Shown here: piece after piece, positions 5,927 to 6,776 of the stretch
How positions within the stretch are numbered: the stretch's first letter is position 1
Layout: each line of letters begins with the position of its first letter
DNA from: Phycisphaerae bacterium
Lineage (GTDB): Bacteria > Planctomycetota > Phycisphaerae > Phycisphaerales > SM1A02
Assembly: GCA_002684755.1 (NCBI GenBank)
Contig: NYVS01000021.1
Coordinates: 22,788 to 29,563, forward strand
Length of the DNA: 6,776 bases
Reading direction: 5' to 3'
Made by a program: the position numbers and the translations under genes
The notes under the pieces: generated by a model
Seen by the model: only the letters and a program-made list of their open reading frames with translations
The model's database searches: none
Told to the model about the DNA's origin: nothing

Positions 5927-6776
5927 GTCTCCGATCGGCCGTTTCGGCGATCATCCTCGGCTCGACGTTGTCGCTCGCGGCCTGCTCAGGCGATCCCGAT
6001 CCCGTCGGGGCGACCGACTCCCTGGCCTCCGCGGGCTCGACGTATGCCGTCGAGGATCCCCGTCCCGGCCTGGTCGTCGATCGCTGGAGCCTTCCGGACA
6101 CGGCCCCGCCGCTCGACGCGATTCTTGCCGCCGTCGAGTCCGACGATGCGGAATCGGTCCCGGGCACCGAAGCGATGCAACGGAACGGCTTCCGCATTCT
6201 CGTCGTCGGGCCGGAGGAACTCGAGCTGCTCCAGCGCACGCTGGGCGCGGACGCCTACCGGGGAAGGACCTGGCACGGTGAAGCGATCGGATGGCGGAAC
6301 CTCGCCAGCCGTCGCCTCGGCCGCGGGACGGTGATGCTGCTCGACGGGCGAGCCCGCAGGATGGACGACCGCACCGTCGCACTCGCGGCGCGGGGGTACT
6401 CGATTCCCACCGTCGACGACGCCGCGATCCACGTCGAACTGACGCCCTACCTCGTCGAGTCCTCGATCGATCCGATGTCGGCTCGACGACTCGGCGACCT
6501 CCGCGGGATTCCGCTGTGCCGTGGAATCGAGTGCACGCTCGAACCCGGTGAAGCGGTCGTCGTGGCTTCGATGCCGCGGCTGCGCCGAGGGTCTACGGCG
6601 ACGAAGGAATCCGAAGCGACGTCCGCCACGGCGTCCGACGCACCGGCCGAGGACACCCAACCGGCGACGGTCGGCGGCATCGGTGCGGGCCCGGTCGCCC
6701 CCCTGCCCCCGACCACCGCCGAGCTCCTCCTCGACGACACCGGCGTGCGCGATCGCGGCCTCATCGTCATCACCGG
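5923..6776 (+). CDS. Putative lipoprotein of unknown function, 3' end beyond the window
   Basis: The ATG at 5923 overlaps the TGA of the LOG-family gene (ATGA), and the frame stays open to the window edge: 284 complete codons with no stop. The N-terminus is a lipoprotein signal peptide, with Arg4, a hydrophobic core (6-17) and the lipobox L18-A19-A20-C21, followed by Ser-Gly-Asp. Lipid anchoring in the envelope is therefore likely; Asp at +3 rather than +2 does not match the classical inner-membrane retention signal. A polar spacer follows to about residue 65. A probable folded domain spans about 87-218, beginning RNGFRILVVGPEEL and ending EAVVVAS, with a CX4C pair (C199, C204). Residues about 220-265 form a low-complexity Thr/Ala/Pro/Glu linker, and a second segment (PLPPTTAELLLDDTG, then RGLIVITG) starts before the edge. 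I do not recognise the family. No clear Shine-Dalgarno precedes the ATG, consistent with coupling. That it is a real gene is well supported; its role is not known. Confidence 0.85.
   Translation, partial: MSLRSAVSAIILGSTLSLAACSGDPDPVGATDSLASAGSTYAVEDPRPGLVVDRWSLPDTAPPLDAILAAVESDDAESVPGTEAMQRNGFRILVVGPEELELLQRTLGADAYRGRTWHGEAIGWRNLASRRLGRGTVMLLDGRARRMDDRTVALAARGYSIPTVDDAAIHVELTPYLVESSIDPMSARRLGDLRGIPLCRGIECTLEPGEAVVVASMPRLRRGSTATKESEATSATASDAPAEDTQPATVGGIGAGPVAPLPPTTAELLLDDTGVRDRGLIVIT

Noticed and set aside
5986..6660. Antisense open frame of 224 codons opposite the lipoprotein gene
   Set aside because: The plus-strand frame has a signal peptide, lipobox and coupled start and runs unbroken to the edge. 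The minus-strand product is Arg/Gly/Asp-rich with no such features.

Overview
This is a G+C-rich bacterial window (roughly two thirds G+C by eye), with strong C/G preference at third codon positions and nearly continuous coding. The very large AsmA-like envelope protein, an extended LOG-family protein and a lipoprotein with a clear lipobox all point to a Gram-negative-type (diderm) bacterium. The style, with many Asp/Glu/Arg residues and the codons GTC, GAC, CTC, GAG, ATC and GAT, resembles Planctomycetota of the Phycisphaerae kind. That lineage assignment is an impression, not a demonstration.

Layout. On the minus strand at the left edge are the first nine codons of a gene that runs out of the window (1-28) and, just upstream of it, a small single-pass membrane protein (25-291). 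The two overlap in an ATGA. A 116-base divergent intergenic region (292-407) separates them from the plus-strand genes. It holds the most A+T-rich patch nearby and a perfect 16-bp palindrome seven bases before the next start codon. The plus strand then carries three tightly packed genes: a 1486-residue AsmA/YhdP-like protein (408-4868), a 353-residue LOG-family (TIGR00730-type) nucleotide-binding protein starting at GTG 4865, and a lipoprotein starting at ATG 5923 that remains open at the right edge (6776). Both junctions are 4-base stop/start overlaps (GTGA and ATGA), so the three are very probably one translationally coupled operon.

Function as a set. The first protein probably sits in the inner membrane and spans or lines the envelope, as AsmA-like proteins do in lipid transport and outer-membrane maintenance. 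The third is predicted to be lipid-anchored in the envelope. The middle one is a cytoplasmic nucleotide-metabolism enzyme by family. No direct functional link between the LOG protein and the two envelope proteins can be read from the sequence. No RNA genes, insertion sequences, CRISPR arrays or convincing terminators were seen. There is no gene-free stretch longer than 300 bases.
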